Positions 27,956 through 36,834 of a stretch of 64,000 nucleotides of DNA are shown piece after piece. The stretch's first letter is position 1, and each line of letters starts with the position of its first letter. The translations under genes were made by a program, and so were the position numbers. The stretch comes from Halosimplex pelagicum. GTDB taxonomy: Archaea > Halobacteriota > Halobacteria > Halobacteriales > Haloarculaceae. The stretch lies in assembly GCF_013415905.1 (NCBI RefSeq), contig NZ_CP058909.1, positions 3,348,001 through 3,412,000 of the forward strand. The letters run 5' to 3'. Under the pieces are notes generated by a model. It saw only the letters and a list, made by a program, of their open reading frames with translations, ran no database searches and was not told where the DNA came from.

Positions 27956-28281
27956 GCGACACTGAACAGGTCGCGCTGTCTCGCAATCCTGACGAGCGGC
28001 AAGTCGCACGGCTCGATCGCGACGGCCGAAAGCCTATCTGCCCCGACTGCGGGAGCTACGTCGGCCACACTAAATCCGGCGGGAAAACCCTGCCAGATAC
28101 GGATGCAGAAGCGTTCGGCTGGTCGTGCCGAGACTGTAGTCTCACGTTCCCGTCCCACTGTCACGGACCCGATGCGCCCGGCTTCAACAGCAGCATGGCC
28201 GGTCTGAAAATTGAGTTTCGTGACGGTGAGACCCGATGGGTACCGGTTCCGACTCGCTACGTGGGAGGTGAGTCGGCTTGA
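27952..28281 (+). CDS. Element left-arm operon, gene 7: zinc-ribbon protein
   Basis: A 109-residue protein starting at GTG 27952 (GTGA overlap with gene 6). It has one zinc ribbon made of CPDCG at about residue 30 and CRDC at about 60, followed by FPSHCHGPD. The C-terminal third is a short beta region (GLKIEFRDGETRWVPVPTR). Likely nucleic-acid binding; family not recognised. Confidence 0.65.
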   Translation: MSDTEQVALSRNPDERQVARLDRDGRKPICPDCGSYVGHTKSGGKTLPDTDAEAFGWSCRDCSLTFPSHCHGPDAPGFNSSMAGLKIEFRDGETRWVPVPTRYVGGESA

Positions 28282-28862
28282 CCGACTCGACCACGCTCGA
28301 TCAGTGGGGTGCGACCGACACCGGCGACGCCGAGGAGATCTCGGACGCTGACGATGAAACGGAGAGCGGCACCCGGACCGTCGACGAACACGGCGAGTCC
28401 GACGAGTGGGGCCGCGGCGGGGTGTACGACGCCGCCGGCGAGTTCGACCTCGAGGCCACCGAGGAGCTCCTCGTCGAACGGTTCGCTCACGTCGACAACG
28501 AACTCCCCGACCGCGTCGGTCCGTTCGAGCGCGTCGACGCCCGGGATCCGCGCTACGCGGACGGAACCCTCAGCGCGCGATACGAGACATGCGAGGAGTA
28601 CCCCGTCGTCGTTCGGATCTTCTCGGCCGGCCCGCATCTCAACGAGTGGACCGTCGAGATCACCGAGTACGGCCCGCCAGTGCAGGATGATCCGCCGGCA
28701 GATACCGGATACGACTCCTCCGGAAGCTACTGGCTCGACAGCGCCTCGCAACTCGAGGACCCCGCCGACGCCGCCGACGCCGCTGTCGACTGGATGGGCG
28801 AGTTCAGCCCCGACGTGCGGAAGGTCGGCCCCGGCGACACCGTCGACGACGAGGGGAGGTGA
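28278..28862 (+). CDS. Element left-arm operon, gene 8: acidic unknown protein with TTG start
   Basis: A 194-residue protein; the frame overlaps the preceding stop by 4 bases if it starts at TTG 28278. The first 60 residues are very acidic and unstructured. The rest has FERVDARDPRYADGTLSARYE, VVVRIFSAGPHLNEWTVEITEYG and a helical end (DPADAADAAVDWMGEF). No known domain. It is followed by a GGGGAGGTGAG Shine-Dalgarno-like run for the next gene. Confidence 0.6.
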   Translation: MTDSTTLDQWGATDTGDAEEISDADDETESGTRTVDEHGESDEWGRGGVYDAAGEFDLEATEELLVERFAHVDNELPDRVGPFERVDARDPRYADGTLSARYETCEEYPVVVRIFSAGPHLNEWTVEITEYGPPVQDDPPADTGYDSSGSYWLDSASQLEDPADAADAAVDWMGEFSPDVRKVGPGDTVDDEGR

Positions 28863-28868
28863 GCGCCG

Positions 28869-30518
28869 GTGTCACAAGTCGAGCGGGCCAACCACGAGGC
28901 CAAATTGTCGCTCTACTACGCGCCGGTCGGTGACGACAGCGAGGCGTACGTCGACTACGACGGGCTCGATCCCTACTGGGCGCTGGCGGACCTCCTGATC
29001 AACGAGTTCGATGGCTACCAGGAACTCACCGACGTGGAGATCAACGGCGAGCGCTGGGATATCCGGATGAACTACAGCAAGAGCGGCTTCCAACCCCGTC
29101 CCGAAGACGAGATCGCCAGCGATCGTCTCTACGAGTTCGAGATCAACGCCCAGGGGCGCGGCGAGCGCAAGTGCGACTACAACATCTCGCCGCGGTTTCC
29201 CGACATGCGGAAGTCCGACGGCGAGCGGACGACGACCGCGTTCGACCACACCGAGCCCGACGAGGGTGTGAGCGTCTACTGCCAGCCATCGAACCTGGCG
29301 CTCGACGAGGTCGCCGACCTCTTGCCGCGGTTCGTCTTCGAGCTGGCCGACGCCGCTGACCTGGGGCTGTATCACGGCTACTTCTCTGACCCGTTCGACG
29401 GGCGAATCACCGCCCTCGAGCGCTACGTTCGGCTCACCCGGTCGATGAACGAGAAGCTCATCGGCACCGGCGGGATCTTCGACCGGCTGGCGATGCTGCT
29501 GTCGGACGCCGACGGGACGAAAGGCGTCTACAAGTTCGACAACGAGCGGGAGCGCGGCTATCACCACGTCGTGCGTCACGGCTCGACCAGCGCCGGCGAA
29601 ATGGTCTCGGGCCACCGGCTCGGCGGCCAGATCAAGAGCTACCTGCCCGAGCACCCCGAGAAGTTCGAACCGGACGATCCGCTGTATCATCCGAAGCTCG
29701 GGGTCAAATTCGTCCAGGGGCGGACCGCCTCGGGGTCGGTTCCGTGGAGCGACCGCGACGAGGTCGTGCGCGAGCTCGACGAGCGGCTCGTGTCGGTGCT
29801 CTCCTGGGCGGAGATCCCGACCGAGGCCGGCGGCACCACGTTCGCCGCGGACGATCACTTCGGCGCCAGCGCTGCGGCGGATTCCGTGCCGATCCACTCG
29901 GACCCGACGCCGCGCCTCGAGGCGAATCAGGAGCACCTGATCATGACGACGCTTCGGGACATGACCAGCGCCGACGAGGCGATCGTCGAGAACCTCGCGA
30001 CCGACGGAGGCCAGCCGGCCCGCGAGGTCGCCAAGGCCGCGGGCGTCGGTCTGTCGACGGTCTACCGGTGTCTCCAGCGCCTTGAGGGCGTGGTCACGTC
30101 GGACAACGGCCACGTCCGGTTCGTCTCGGAGAAGCTCCGCCAGGAGATCCGCGCGATCGTGGAGTCCGCCGAAGCGAAGATCGACAACGCCGCGACCCGC
30201 GCGGCGGAGCTGGTCGACATGGACGTGCGCCAGTCGGCATCGAGCGCGTTCGACCGGTGGCTCGCGAAGTACGGCGCCGAGTTCGATTACGACGAGGTCG
30301 GCGAGTCGACGATCCGAATCGATACAGTCATCGGGATCGCGAAGTCGTCGAGCCTCCCGCACCCCGAGGACGTGGTCGACGAGCTGAAGACCGCATGGTC
30401 GCGGGACGGGCGGGATATCAAGCAGCTCCGGAACGTCCGGGTTGAGGTCGATGTGAGCGGCAAGGCGGACTCCGTCTGGACGCTCGACGCGCTGGAGAAC
30501 GTCGCGCTCACCGGGTAG
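28869..30518 (+). CDS. Element left-arm operon, gene 9: 549-aa winged-helix protein, candidate replication or control protein
   Basis: The largest left-arm gene starts at GTG 28869, about 10 bases after GGGGAGGTGAG. Residues 1-360 form a conserved-looking alpha/beta region with LYYAPVGDDSEAYVDYDGL at the start and a KFDNERERGYHHVVRHGSTS segment. Residues about 375-430 are a winged helix (QPAREVAKAAGVGLSTVYRCLQ, then a GHVRFVSEKL wing), and the end is helical. It matches no initiator family I know. Its size, DNA-binding module and the repeat-bearing gap downstream make it a candidate replication initiator; it could equally be a regulator. Confidence 0.7.
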   Translation: MSQVERANHEAKLSLYYAPVGDDSEAYVDYDGLDPYWALADLLINEFDGYQELTDVEINGERWDIRMNYSKSGFQPRPEDEIASDRLYEFEINAQGRGERKCDYNISPRFPDMRKSDGERTTTAFDHTEPDEGVSVYCQPSNLALDEVADLLPRFVFELADAADLGLYHGYFSDPFDGRITALERYVRLTRSMNEKLIGTGGIFDRLAMLLSDADGTKGVYKFDNERERGYHHVVRHGSTSAGEMVSGHRLGGQIKSYLPEHPEKFEPDDPLYHPKLGVKFVQGRTASGSVPWSDRDEVVRELDERLVSVLSWAEIPTEAGGTTFAADDHFGASAAADSVPIHSDPTPRLEANQEHLIMTTLRDMTSADEAIVENLATDGGQPAREVAKAAGVGLSTVYRCLQRLEGVVTSDNGHVRFVSEKLRQEIRAIVESAEAKIDNAATRAAELVDMDVRQSASSAFDRWLAKYGAEFDYDEVGESTIRIDTVIGIAKSSSLPHPEDVVDELKTAWSRDGRDIKQLRNVRVEVDVSGKADSVWTLDALENVALTG

Positions 30519-31100
30519 CGCCCGACGGCAGAGAGGCATCACTGTCGGTCGTCGCTTCTTTTTATAAGGGGTAGCCTGTTTCCACCCCGAACCTACCTTT
30601 CGAGTGGAACCCGGATGTTGGCCGATCACCGCCGAACCGCCGGTTCGTCGGTCGGGGCGTGCCCACCCAGCGGGAAAGCCCCCTTAGGAGGTGTGCCTAA
30701 GGGCACGCGCCTGCGGCGCGCAAAAATACACCCCCGCCCCCGCACGAGTTTCCACCCGAAGCACGTGAAAGAGGGGTAGACAGACTCGGTAGTAATATTC
30801 ATTTGAGTGGACAATATACGTAGGGACGCACCGGCGCCTGCCGACGGGCACCAGCACGGGTGGCGTCCGTGAACTGACACAGAACCCGTCTCATATCGCT
30901 CAGGTGTAAAGATGTGATTCACCGCATCTCGGGCACCCCCGTGCCCGGTTTTCGCAGATATAAACTGTCTCGCGGCGAATCAATAGTACCTTGACCTGTT
31001 TGTCCCATAGTGTAATTGCTCGATAAGTGTGCTTGAATGGTCCATTTCGGGAAACAGCGAGTACCCTTTAAGGTACTATCCGGATACTTGCCAGTCGCAC
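30519..31100. other. 582-base intergenic region: terminator-like hairpins, TTTCCAC repeats, pilin promoter
   Basis: No credible gene. After the 549-aa gene there is GTTTCCACCCCGAAC at 30578-30592, with GTGGAA in inverse orientation at 30604-30609, and a second GTTTCCACCCGAAGC at 30748. A hairpin CCCTTAG-N9-CTAAGGG lies at 30683-30705, followed by a GC-rich stem and an A-run (30711-30726), possibly a terminator. Near the right end CTTTAAGG at 31066-31073 is a TATA box 28-35 bases before the pilin start. The TTTCCAC motif resembles the haloarchaeal origin-box core, so an element origin is possible. Confidence 0.5.
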
Positions 31101-31649
31101 ATGGATCTGAAGCAGCTACTGAACGACGACGACGCGGTGTCGCCGGTCATCGGCGTCATCCTGATGGTCGCGATCACGGTCATCCTCGCGGCCGTCATCG
31201 CGTCGTTCGTCCTTGGGCTGGGTAATCAGGCACAGCAGGGCGCACCGACGGCGACGATCGGTTTCGACTATGAAGAGACTGAAGAGCTGTCAAACGGAAC
31301 CTCGTACGGCTTCGTGACGGTTTCCCACGACGGCGGTGACACGATCTCGAACGAAGAGGTGTACGTGCGCGGATCTGGATTCCAGATGGCGTTCGAATCT
31401 GGAGATAGTGACGCAGACGTGCCAACCTGGGGAAGTTACGCGGACCCGGGCGACTCCAGCAATGAGCAGTACCTTGGAGAATCTGGTTCCTGGCCAGCTG
31501 CCGCTGGTAGTGGGGACGACAGCGCCATCGTCTCGGGAGACCGGATTTACGTTGGTGCTGAGGGCAATTACGAATTCGACGTTGTCTACCAGTCTCAGGA
31601 AGGAGACACGTCGTCCACGCTGAACAGCGCCGAAGGCCCCGACGCTTAA
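31101..31649 (+). CDS. pilA: Type IV pilin of the haloarchaeal PilA type
   Basis: A 182-residue secreted subunit. The N-terminus has a short charged leader, then DDDAVSPVIGVILMVAITVI and a long hydrophobic helix to GLGNQAQQ. This is the class III signal and H-domain conserved among haloarchaeal PilA proteins and would be cut by the prepilin peptidase PibD. The globular part is acidic, Gly/Ser-rich and less GC-biased than the neighbours. No assembly ATPase or platform gene is in the element, so it must use host machinery. It is transcribed convergently with the membrane module. Confidence 0.9.
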   Translation: MDLKQLLNDDDAVSPVIGVILMVAITVILAAVIASFVLGLGNQAQQGAPTATIGFDYEETEELSNGTSYGFVTVSHDGGDTISNEEVYVRGSGFQMAFESGDSDADVPTWGSYADPGDSSNEQYLGESGSWPAAAGSGDDSAIVSGDRIYVGAEGNYEFDVVYQSQEGDTSSTLNSAEGPDA

Positions 31650-31716
31650 TTCGCGTCGTTCTTTTCCGTTTTATCGACCGTCGACCGCACAGCGGCATCT
31701 TCGTCGACGCCGGCGG

Positions 31717-31938
31717 TCATGGCAGCGGTATCACCCCGAACACGAACAGGAACAGGAGTGCGATCAGCCCGACGACCACTTTCGTCGGGATCCGCTGGAC
31801 GATCGCCTCCTCGAGCTTGACCAGCCGGATGTACACGAACGCCACCACGAGCAGCGCGACGAGCCACGCGACCAGCTCCGTCGCGGCGCCCAGCACGCCC
31901 TCGAGGGCGGCCAGCGGCTCGGGCAGCGCGGGGATCAC
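31717..31938 (-). CDS. Small two-TM protein, last gene of the membrane module
   Basis: A 73-residue protein from GTG 31938, which overlaps the stop of the 771-aa gene by 3 bases. Two membrane helices (TELVAWLVALLVVAFVYIRL and VVVGLIALLFLFVFGVIPLP) flank a short charged loop with KLEEAIVQRIPTK. Unknown family; the position fits a structural or holin-like small membrane protein, but nothing decides this. Confidence 0.6.
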   Translation of the reverse strand: MIPALPEPLAALEGVLGAATELVAWLVALLVVAFVYIRLVKLEEAIVQRIPTKVVVGLIALLFLFVFGVIPLP

Positions 31939-34250
31939 CGCAGCCTCCCGACAGCCTTCTGAGCCGCCTTGGCGAGTCGCTTGTCGTTTCCGGTGAGCCG
32001 GAGCACTCCGAGGGCGACACCGCCGACCAGAGCGACGCCGACGACCGGTGAGCCGCCCGAGCCACCGCCGCCGGTCGGCCCGAAGCCGCCCGACAGCGAC
32101 CCGTTGAGCGAGTTCGCCGGATCTGTGTCCGCAAAGCCGATCTCCGTCCAGTTGGTCGAGCCGCCGTCCGTGAAGTTGGCCGAGCCGTTGAGCGTCGGCG
32201 GCTCCGGCTGCGGGTACGGAGTCGGTTGCGGGTACGGCGTCGGTACCGACCCGTTCGGCCAGGCGGTCGGCTCGGGGTAGGCTGTCGGGTCCGGACGGTC
32301 GGGCGGGTCGATCCCGCTTTCGCCGGCCATGCACCCGTAGAAGTAGCCTTTCGGGTCGTCGAACTCGACGAACTCGTTGACCGAGGTTCCGTCGTACGAG
32401 AGATTGAACCACAGACTCTCGGTCGACATGGTCGGGTCCCAGTACTCGACGAGGATCCCTGTCTTCACGCCGCCCGAACCCGGCACGGAACAGGTTCCGA
32501 GCGCCGTCGGGTCGCGCCCTTCCCCAGGCGTCCCCGTGATCGGCGTCCACGTCGCCGTTGGGATCGGCGTCGCGGTGGGCGAGCCGGTGGTCGTTGTTCC
32601 AGGCGGCGCCGTCGTCGACGCGCTATCCTCGAGGCATGGCTCGCCCAGCGGGATTTCAGCTGGGTCCATGATCGTCCCGCCTTGGAACGGTGTCGCGATC
32701 CCGAAGCGCCCGTTAGTGTTGTTCGGCGTCGGGTTGAGTCCGTCAATTACGAACGCCGCCCGGCCGGTGGAGATCTCCGCGCGATATAGCCGGTCCGGAT
32801 CGCTGACGACCTCTGTTGTCGTATACTGGTAGCGATTGAACTCGGTCGTGTCGAACGGACTCGCCGTGTCGAAGTTAGGAGGGCTCCACTGGGAACCGGA
32901 TCCAGTCGTGTAGTCGTACCACGTTGCCTCAGCGCCGACCGGCTGGAATTCCGCGTCGCCTTGGTAGCAGATGGAGAGGTCGTAACTCGTTCGCGGCGGT
33001 CTCGGTGTCGGTGTTGACTCATCCTCTTTTAAGAACGAGTTCAATCTTACATCGTCGGCTCGGGCTATCGAATCCATCATGTCAAACCCGGCCCCGGTTG
33101 TTTCCCCAGGTGACTCCATTAATGATGATTCTATATTTACCAACACCTCCCCGGTCGCAGCATTTGTGACGGTCGCATTGTACGTATTATCCGAATAGTT
33201 GATATCTGTCGCCCCGATTCGGTACGTAGTGTCCATTTCCCAGCGGACACCAGAGTCTACCAAAGAACCATCACTAAATGAGTACGTGAAATTATGTTCT
33301 TGGTCCGCCCTCGCAAGCCGAATTTGCGCAATATCGTTGCTCCCCGAATATAGGAGAAAATGCATACTATGATCGCCGTATTGTCCACTATCGTCTATCC
33401 GAGCCAACGTGCTCGCGCTATCGACAGCGACATCATTTATTCCAGTACAATCCTTACAGGTCAGGCTACCACTAGATCCCGAAGCATCAAATTTCAGTGA
33501 ATGATCCCCGCGTAATGAGTTATTAGTCAGAGTTGCCGTCGATCCCACATTATTCCACTTGTCGAAGTCGTAATCTTCCCAGTCATCATAAACGACTCCA
33601 GAGTCAGCTTTCACATCTCCGACAGCTCCCTCGCTCGGCAGTGCCCCGAACAGGCCTGTTACCGATGAGAGGACAAGTAAGAGCGTCACACCACTAACGA
33701 AAGCAATACGCGCAACTTCCCGCAGCGGTCGGGCTGTAGAGAACAGCTTCCGAATTTCGTCGCGAGATACTTGGTATAGCCAAACAGTCGCAGAGGCGAT
33801 GCGGTTCCGATATCGGGGCACCAGCACAACCACGACGCCCAACAGCCCCGCAGCGACGATCGCCCAGACAGTCCGCATGAGCGTCGTCTCAGGGACGCCG
33901 ACCGTCGCCAGGCGCCAGAGGTTGACCGACACGTCGACGACGCCGACGGCCGTGATCGCCCAGGCGCCGCCTTCGGCCGTCCGCGGGTACCGCGCCTCGA
34001 GCGCCCGGTAGGCGTCGAAGATGAGCCCGACGACGATCATCGCCAGCGCGCCGGCCGCCGGGTAGCCGATCGTGTCGAACAGCCACGCCGCGACCGGATT
34101 CAACTCGACGGTCGCGAACGACAGCGCGAACGTCAGCACCAGCGCCGTCAGCGTCGCACCGTGGGCTGTCCACTCCGCGATTCCGATACGATTCCGCCGG
34201 TCGGCGACGAACGCGCCGATCCGTTCCGTGATGTTTCTAATCTGTTTCAT
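31935..34250 (-). CDS. 771-aa membrane protein with large ectodomain
   Basis: Residues 1-235 carry about six membrane helices. A roughly 400-residue extracellular part follows: first a beta-rich, LamG/concanavalin-like region (DDWEDYDFDKWNNVGSTATL through RADDVRLNSFL), then a second beta region and Pro/Thr-rich linkers (PTPYPQPTPYPQPEP). It ends in a Gly-rich TM (GGSPVVGVALVGGVALGVL) and a basic tail. The stretch encoding the first ectodomain (about 33000-33800) is visibly richer in A/T than the rest, suggesting domain exchange. A sugar- or receptor-binding surface protein is a fair guess. Confidence 0.7.
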   Translation of the reverse strand: MKQIRNITERIGAFVADRRNRIGIAEWTAHGATLTALVLTFALSFATVELNPVAAWLFDTIGYPAAGALAMIVVGLIFDAYRALEARYPRTAEGGAWAITAVGVVDVSVNLWRLATVGVPETTLMRTVWAIVAAGLLGVVVVLVPRYRNRIASATVWLYQVSRDEIRKLFSTARPLREVARIAFVSGVTLLLVLSSVTGLFGALPSEGAVGDVKADSGVVYDDWEDYDFDKWNNVGSTATLTNNSLRGDHSLKFDASGSSGSLTCKDCTGINDVAVDSASTLARIDDSGQYGDHSMHFLLYSGSNDIAQIRLARADQEHNFTYSFSDGSLVDSGVRWEMDTTYRIGATDINYSDNTYNATVTNAATGEVLVNIESSLMESPGETTGAGFDMMDSIARADDVRLNSFLKEDESTPTPRPPRTSYDLSICYQGDAEFQPVGAEATWYDYTTGSGSQWSPPNFDTASPFDTTEFNRYQYTTTEVVSDPDRLYRAEISTGRAAFVIDGLNPTPNNTNGRFGIATPFQGGTIMDPAEIPLGEPCLEDSASTTAPPGTTTTGSPTATPIPTATWTPITGTPGEGRDPTALGTCSVPGSGGVKTGILVEYWDPTMSTESLWFNLSYDGTSVNEFVEFDDPKGYFYGCMAGESGIDPPDRPDPTAYPEPTAWPNGSVPTPYPQPTPYPQPEPPTLNGSANFTDGGSTNWTEIGFADTDPANSLNGSLSGGFGPTGGGGSGGSPVVGVALVGGVALGVLRLTGNDKRLAKAAQKAVGRLR

Positions 34251-34528
34251 TAGTGCAGTAGCTCCGCAATTGGTTCGAAGATCGATCCGAGACTCCCGCC
34301 GTCGACGACGCCGGTCGCGACGCCGCCGACCAGCAGCACGAGCACGACGAACCCGATCAGTGAGCCGACCCTGGCGTATCGAGCGATCACGACGAACGCG
34401 TCGGCCGCCTCTCGCAGATACCAGAGGACAGCGACGACCGTCGCCACTGCGCCGATCGCCAGGCCCTCGAGGCCGACCACTTGACTCGCTAGGTCAAGCG
34501 CGCCCGCGATGAGCTCGCGAATTAACAC
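34250..34528 (-). CDS. Small membrane protein (two TM)
   Basis: A 92-residue protein from GTG 34528, chosen because GGAGGTG lies 5-7 bases upstream on the minus strand; longer in-frame starts run through unlikely sequence. Two membrane helices are visible (LEGLAIGAVATVVAVLWYL and GSLIGFVVLVLLVGGVATGV). Its stop overlaps the 771-aa start by one base (TAATG). Unknown function. Confidence 0.6.
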   Translation of the reverse strand: MLIRELIAGALDLASQVVGLEGLAIGAVATVVAVLWYLREAADAFVVIARYARVGSLIGFVVLVLLVGGVATGVVDGGSLGSIFEPIAELLH

Positions 34529-34708
34529 GCGCCCACCTCCGCGCGCCTTCCACCGCGCGCCCGGGGGACCCCTACGTGTCCTATCTGAATTACGCGCGCG
34601 TATGTAGGCCGAATCCCGACCGCCGCCAGCGGGGCCGACGACCCCGATCTCGAAATCGACCATCCCGGGCTATTTCGGTCAGATTTCGATCTTTTTTCGC
34701 CGAGCATC

Positions 34709-36055
34709 TCAGATCGCCTCCTGCCAGTTGCGGAAGTCGATGCTGACCTCGGCGTCGAGCTTGGCCTGGGCCTTCAGGTTCGGCCACTTCACCTGGGCGA
34801 AGTGCGGCGCCTTCCAGGAGACGCCCATCCCCTCGTCCATGTCCGAGGTGAGATCCGTATTCAGCGGGCACTTCCGGTCGCCCGGCAGCGTCCGCCCGAT
34901 CGGCGGCGCGTTGCCGTTCATCGTCAGCCGCCAGCGGATTTTCTGCCGAGCGAACGAATTGATCTCGCTGAGCGCGTGCGACTGGTAGGAGAACGAGAGC
35001 CCCTTTTTCCGGGCGTCAGCGTACTTGTCCCGGAACCACTTGATCATCTGGTAGTGCTGGTGGATGTCCTTCTCGGCGTCCGGGTCCAGGATGTTGCCCG
35101 CCTCGTCGAGATTGATGAACGTCGGGTGAACGAACACGTCACCGGAGATTCGGTGCGCGACGAACGCGAACCACCACTGGTCGGCGTCGGTCGGCTGGTT
35201 CGGTCCCTCCTCGTCGACGGGCGTCGTCTGGCGGTGGTTGAAGTAGTTGAACTGTGAGACCTCGCTGCACCCGCGGTGCAGCGGGTCCGGGAAGATCACG
35301 TAGAACTGGCCCGGCATCAGCTGGGCCATGAGGTCTTGGACGGACTCGTAGCGGATCACGTCGCGAGCGATGTCTTCCGGCCGCACTTCGAACTCGTCGA
35401 CGGTGGCGTCCTCGGGAACGATCCGGACGCGCGTGTCCAGGCCCGCAGGGATCGCGAGCGTCGCGAACGGCGCGAAAGCCATCCACTCGGTCCGCTCGTT
35501 GGTCCCCGACTCGTCGACCGACTCCGCCCAGATGCACGTCTCGTTGTTGACCTGCATCCGCCAGAGGATCTGCGACAGCGCGAGTGTCGTCTTCCCGCCG
35601 CCGGGCTCGCCGTGGACCAGCAGGTCCGTCCCTTTCACCGAGCGAATGTCACTCGCCCGGTCAGGGTCGTCGGCGAGCCACTCCATGACCTTCGCCCGGT
35701 AGGGCGGGTACCGCTCCAGCGCCTCGTGCGAGGGTTTCGGGTCACGCGGGTCATAGTCGACCTCGCCGGTCAGCGCTCGCAGGACCTCGAGGTCGCGCTG
35801 GTCCGTGTAGACCAGCTGGTCGACGAACGCCCGCGGGAACTCCGCCACCGACGACCCCTTCTTTTCGGCGTCGGCGAGATACTTGTGCAGCGGCGGGATC
35901 CCGAAGTGCTGGTGCATCGCCTCCCCGTCGTTGTGGTTGGGGAGACCCACGTCGCCGAGCGCCTGGCACGATTTCTCGTGCGGGTCGGTGACCGCGGCCA
36001 GTTGCTCTCGGAGTTGCTCCTGCGAATCGGCTTTCGGTTCGATGATCGTGCTCAT
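34709..36055 (-). CDS. P-loop ATPase of the membrane module
   Basis: A 448-residue soluble ATPase and the only recognisable motor of the module. Walker A VHGEPGGGKTT has its lysine at residue 155, and Walker B FINLDEAGNI has Asp317-Glu318. A downstream SFSYQSHALSEIN could act as the sensor Q/H segment. The pattern recalls FtsK/HerA-type or Zot-like viral packaging and secretion ATPases and the single NTPase of pleolipoviruses, without a firm match. It lies between two membrane-protein genes and would energise DNA or protein transport during particle formation (inference). A stretch of 180 bases without a gene follows. Confidence 0.75.
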   Translation of the reverse strand: MSTIIEPKADSQEQLREQLAAVTDPHEKSCQALGDVGLPNHNDGEAMHQHFGIPPLHKYLADAEKKGSSVAEFPRAFVDQLVYTDQRDLEVLRALTGEVDYDPRDPKPSHEALERYPPYRAKVMEWLADDPDRASDIRSVKGTDLLVHGEPGGGKTTLALSQILWRMQVNNETCIWAESVDESGTNERTEWMAFAPFATLAIPAGLDTRVRIVPEDATVDEFEVRPEDIARDVIRYESVQDLMAQLMPGQFYVIFPDPLHRGCSEVSQFNYFNHRQTTPVDEEGPNQPTDADQWWFAFVAHRISGDVFVHPTFINLDEAGNILDPDAEKDIHQHYQMIKWFRDKYADARKKGLSFSYQSHALSEINSFARQKIRWRLTMNGNAPPIGRTLPGDRKCPLNTDLTSDMDEGMGVSWKAPHFAQVKWPNLKAQAKLDAEVSIDFRNWQEAI

Positions 36056-36834
36056 TACCAGTCCGGGGGTTCGGTGTCGGCGCCCTGGCCGACGCTGGGG
36101 GTCTCTTTCGCGCGTCCACACAGTACGCGGACGCCCGCACGGTACCGCGGGAGGACGTGATAGGCCGCGAACAGCAGGCGAGCGCGCTGGTCGGCGACGG
36201 ACTCGCCGGTCAGCACGTCGACGGCGGAGTCCTCCCGGTAGACGCGAGTGATCCAGTCCTGATCGAGTTCGCCGTGAGTGGCCAGCAGGAGATCGTGGCC
36301 CCAGTCCAGCAGGTCGCCCCGCTCGTCGAAGCCCTCGAGGAGCGAGTCGAGCGCGCGCTCCTGCCACTCCTCGAGTTCGTTCAACTCGGGCCGCATCGCG
36401 ATGAACCGCTGGCGCTTGGGGTCGTGGGCGTCGCCGTCGTCGGCGCCCTCCGCGTACTCGATCGCGTCCGAGCGCAGCCGGCGGAACGCGTCGCGATGGG
36501 CCGGGACGACGTAGCTGGCGACGAAGTGCTCACGGACTCGCTCGGCGGCATCGTGGTCGAGTTTGACCATGTTCCCCCGACGAGCGTCGGGGCAGAGGAA
36601 CGACGCCAGGAGGACGCCCTGCTGGCCGCGGAACTGCCGAGTGATGTCATCGTAGACGCGTAGGTCCAGTCGCCCCAGCGTTCGGATCGTGATCTCCTGC
36701 AGCCACTCGAGTACGCGTCGCTCGGAATCGAGGCCGTCCCGCAGCTCGTCGACGCGCTCGTGAACGCCCTCGGAGAGCGTCACCAGCGCCGGCCGGTACG
36801 GGTCCGGCTCCTCGCGCGGGTTAGTCGTCGTCAC
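36055..36834 (-). CDS. Unknown 259-aa soluble protein
   Basis: Starts at GTG 36834, six bases after GGAGGTG, and overlaps the end of the preceding gene by 14 bases and the ATPase start by one. It is largely helical and charged: VHERVDELRDGLDSERRVLEWLQEI, ERVREHFVASYVVPAHRDAFRRL, LNELEEWQERALDSLLEGF. There is no membrane segment, unusual in this module. It may be an ATPase partner or scaffold. Function not recognised. Confidence 0.65.
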   Translation of the reverse strand: MTTTNPREEPDPYRPALVTLSEGVHERVDELRDGLDSERRVLEWLQEITIRTLGRLDLRVYDDITRQFRGQQGVLLASFLCPDARRGNMVKLDHDAAERVREHFVASYVVPAHRDAFRRLRSDAIEYAEGADDGDAHDPKRQRFIAMRPELNELEEWQERALDSLLEGFDERGDLLDWGHDLLLATHGELDQDWITRVYREDSAVDVLTGESVADQRARLLFAAYHVLPRYRAGVRVLCGRAKETPSVGQGADTEPPDW

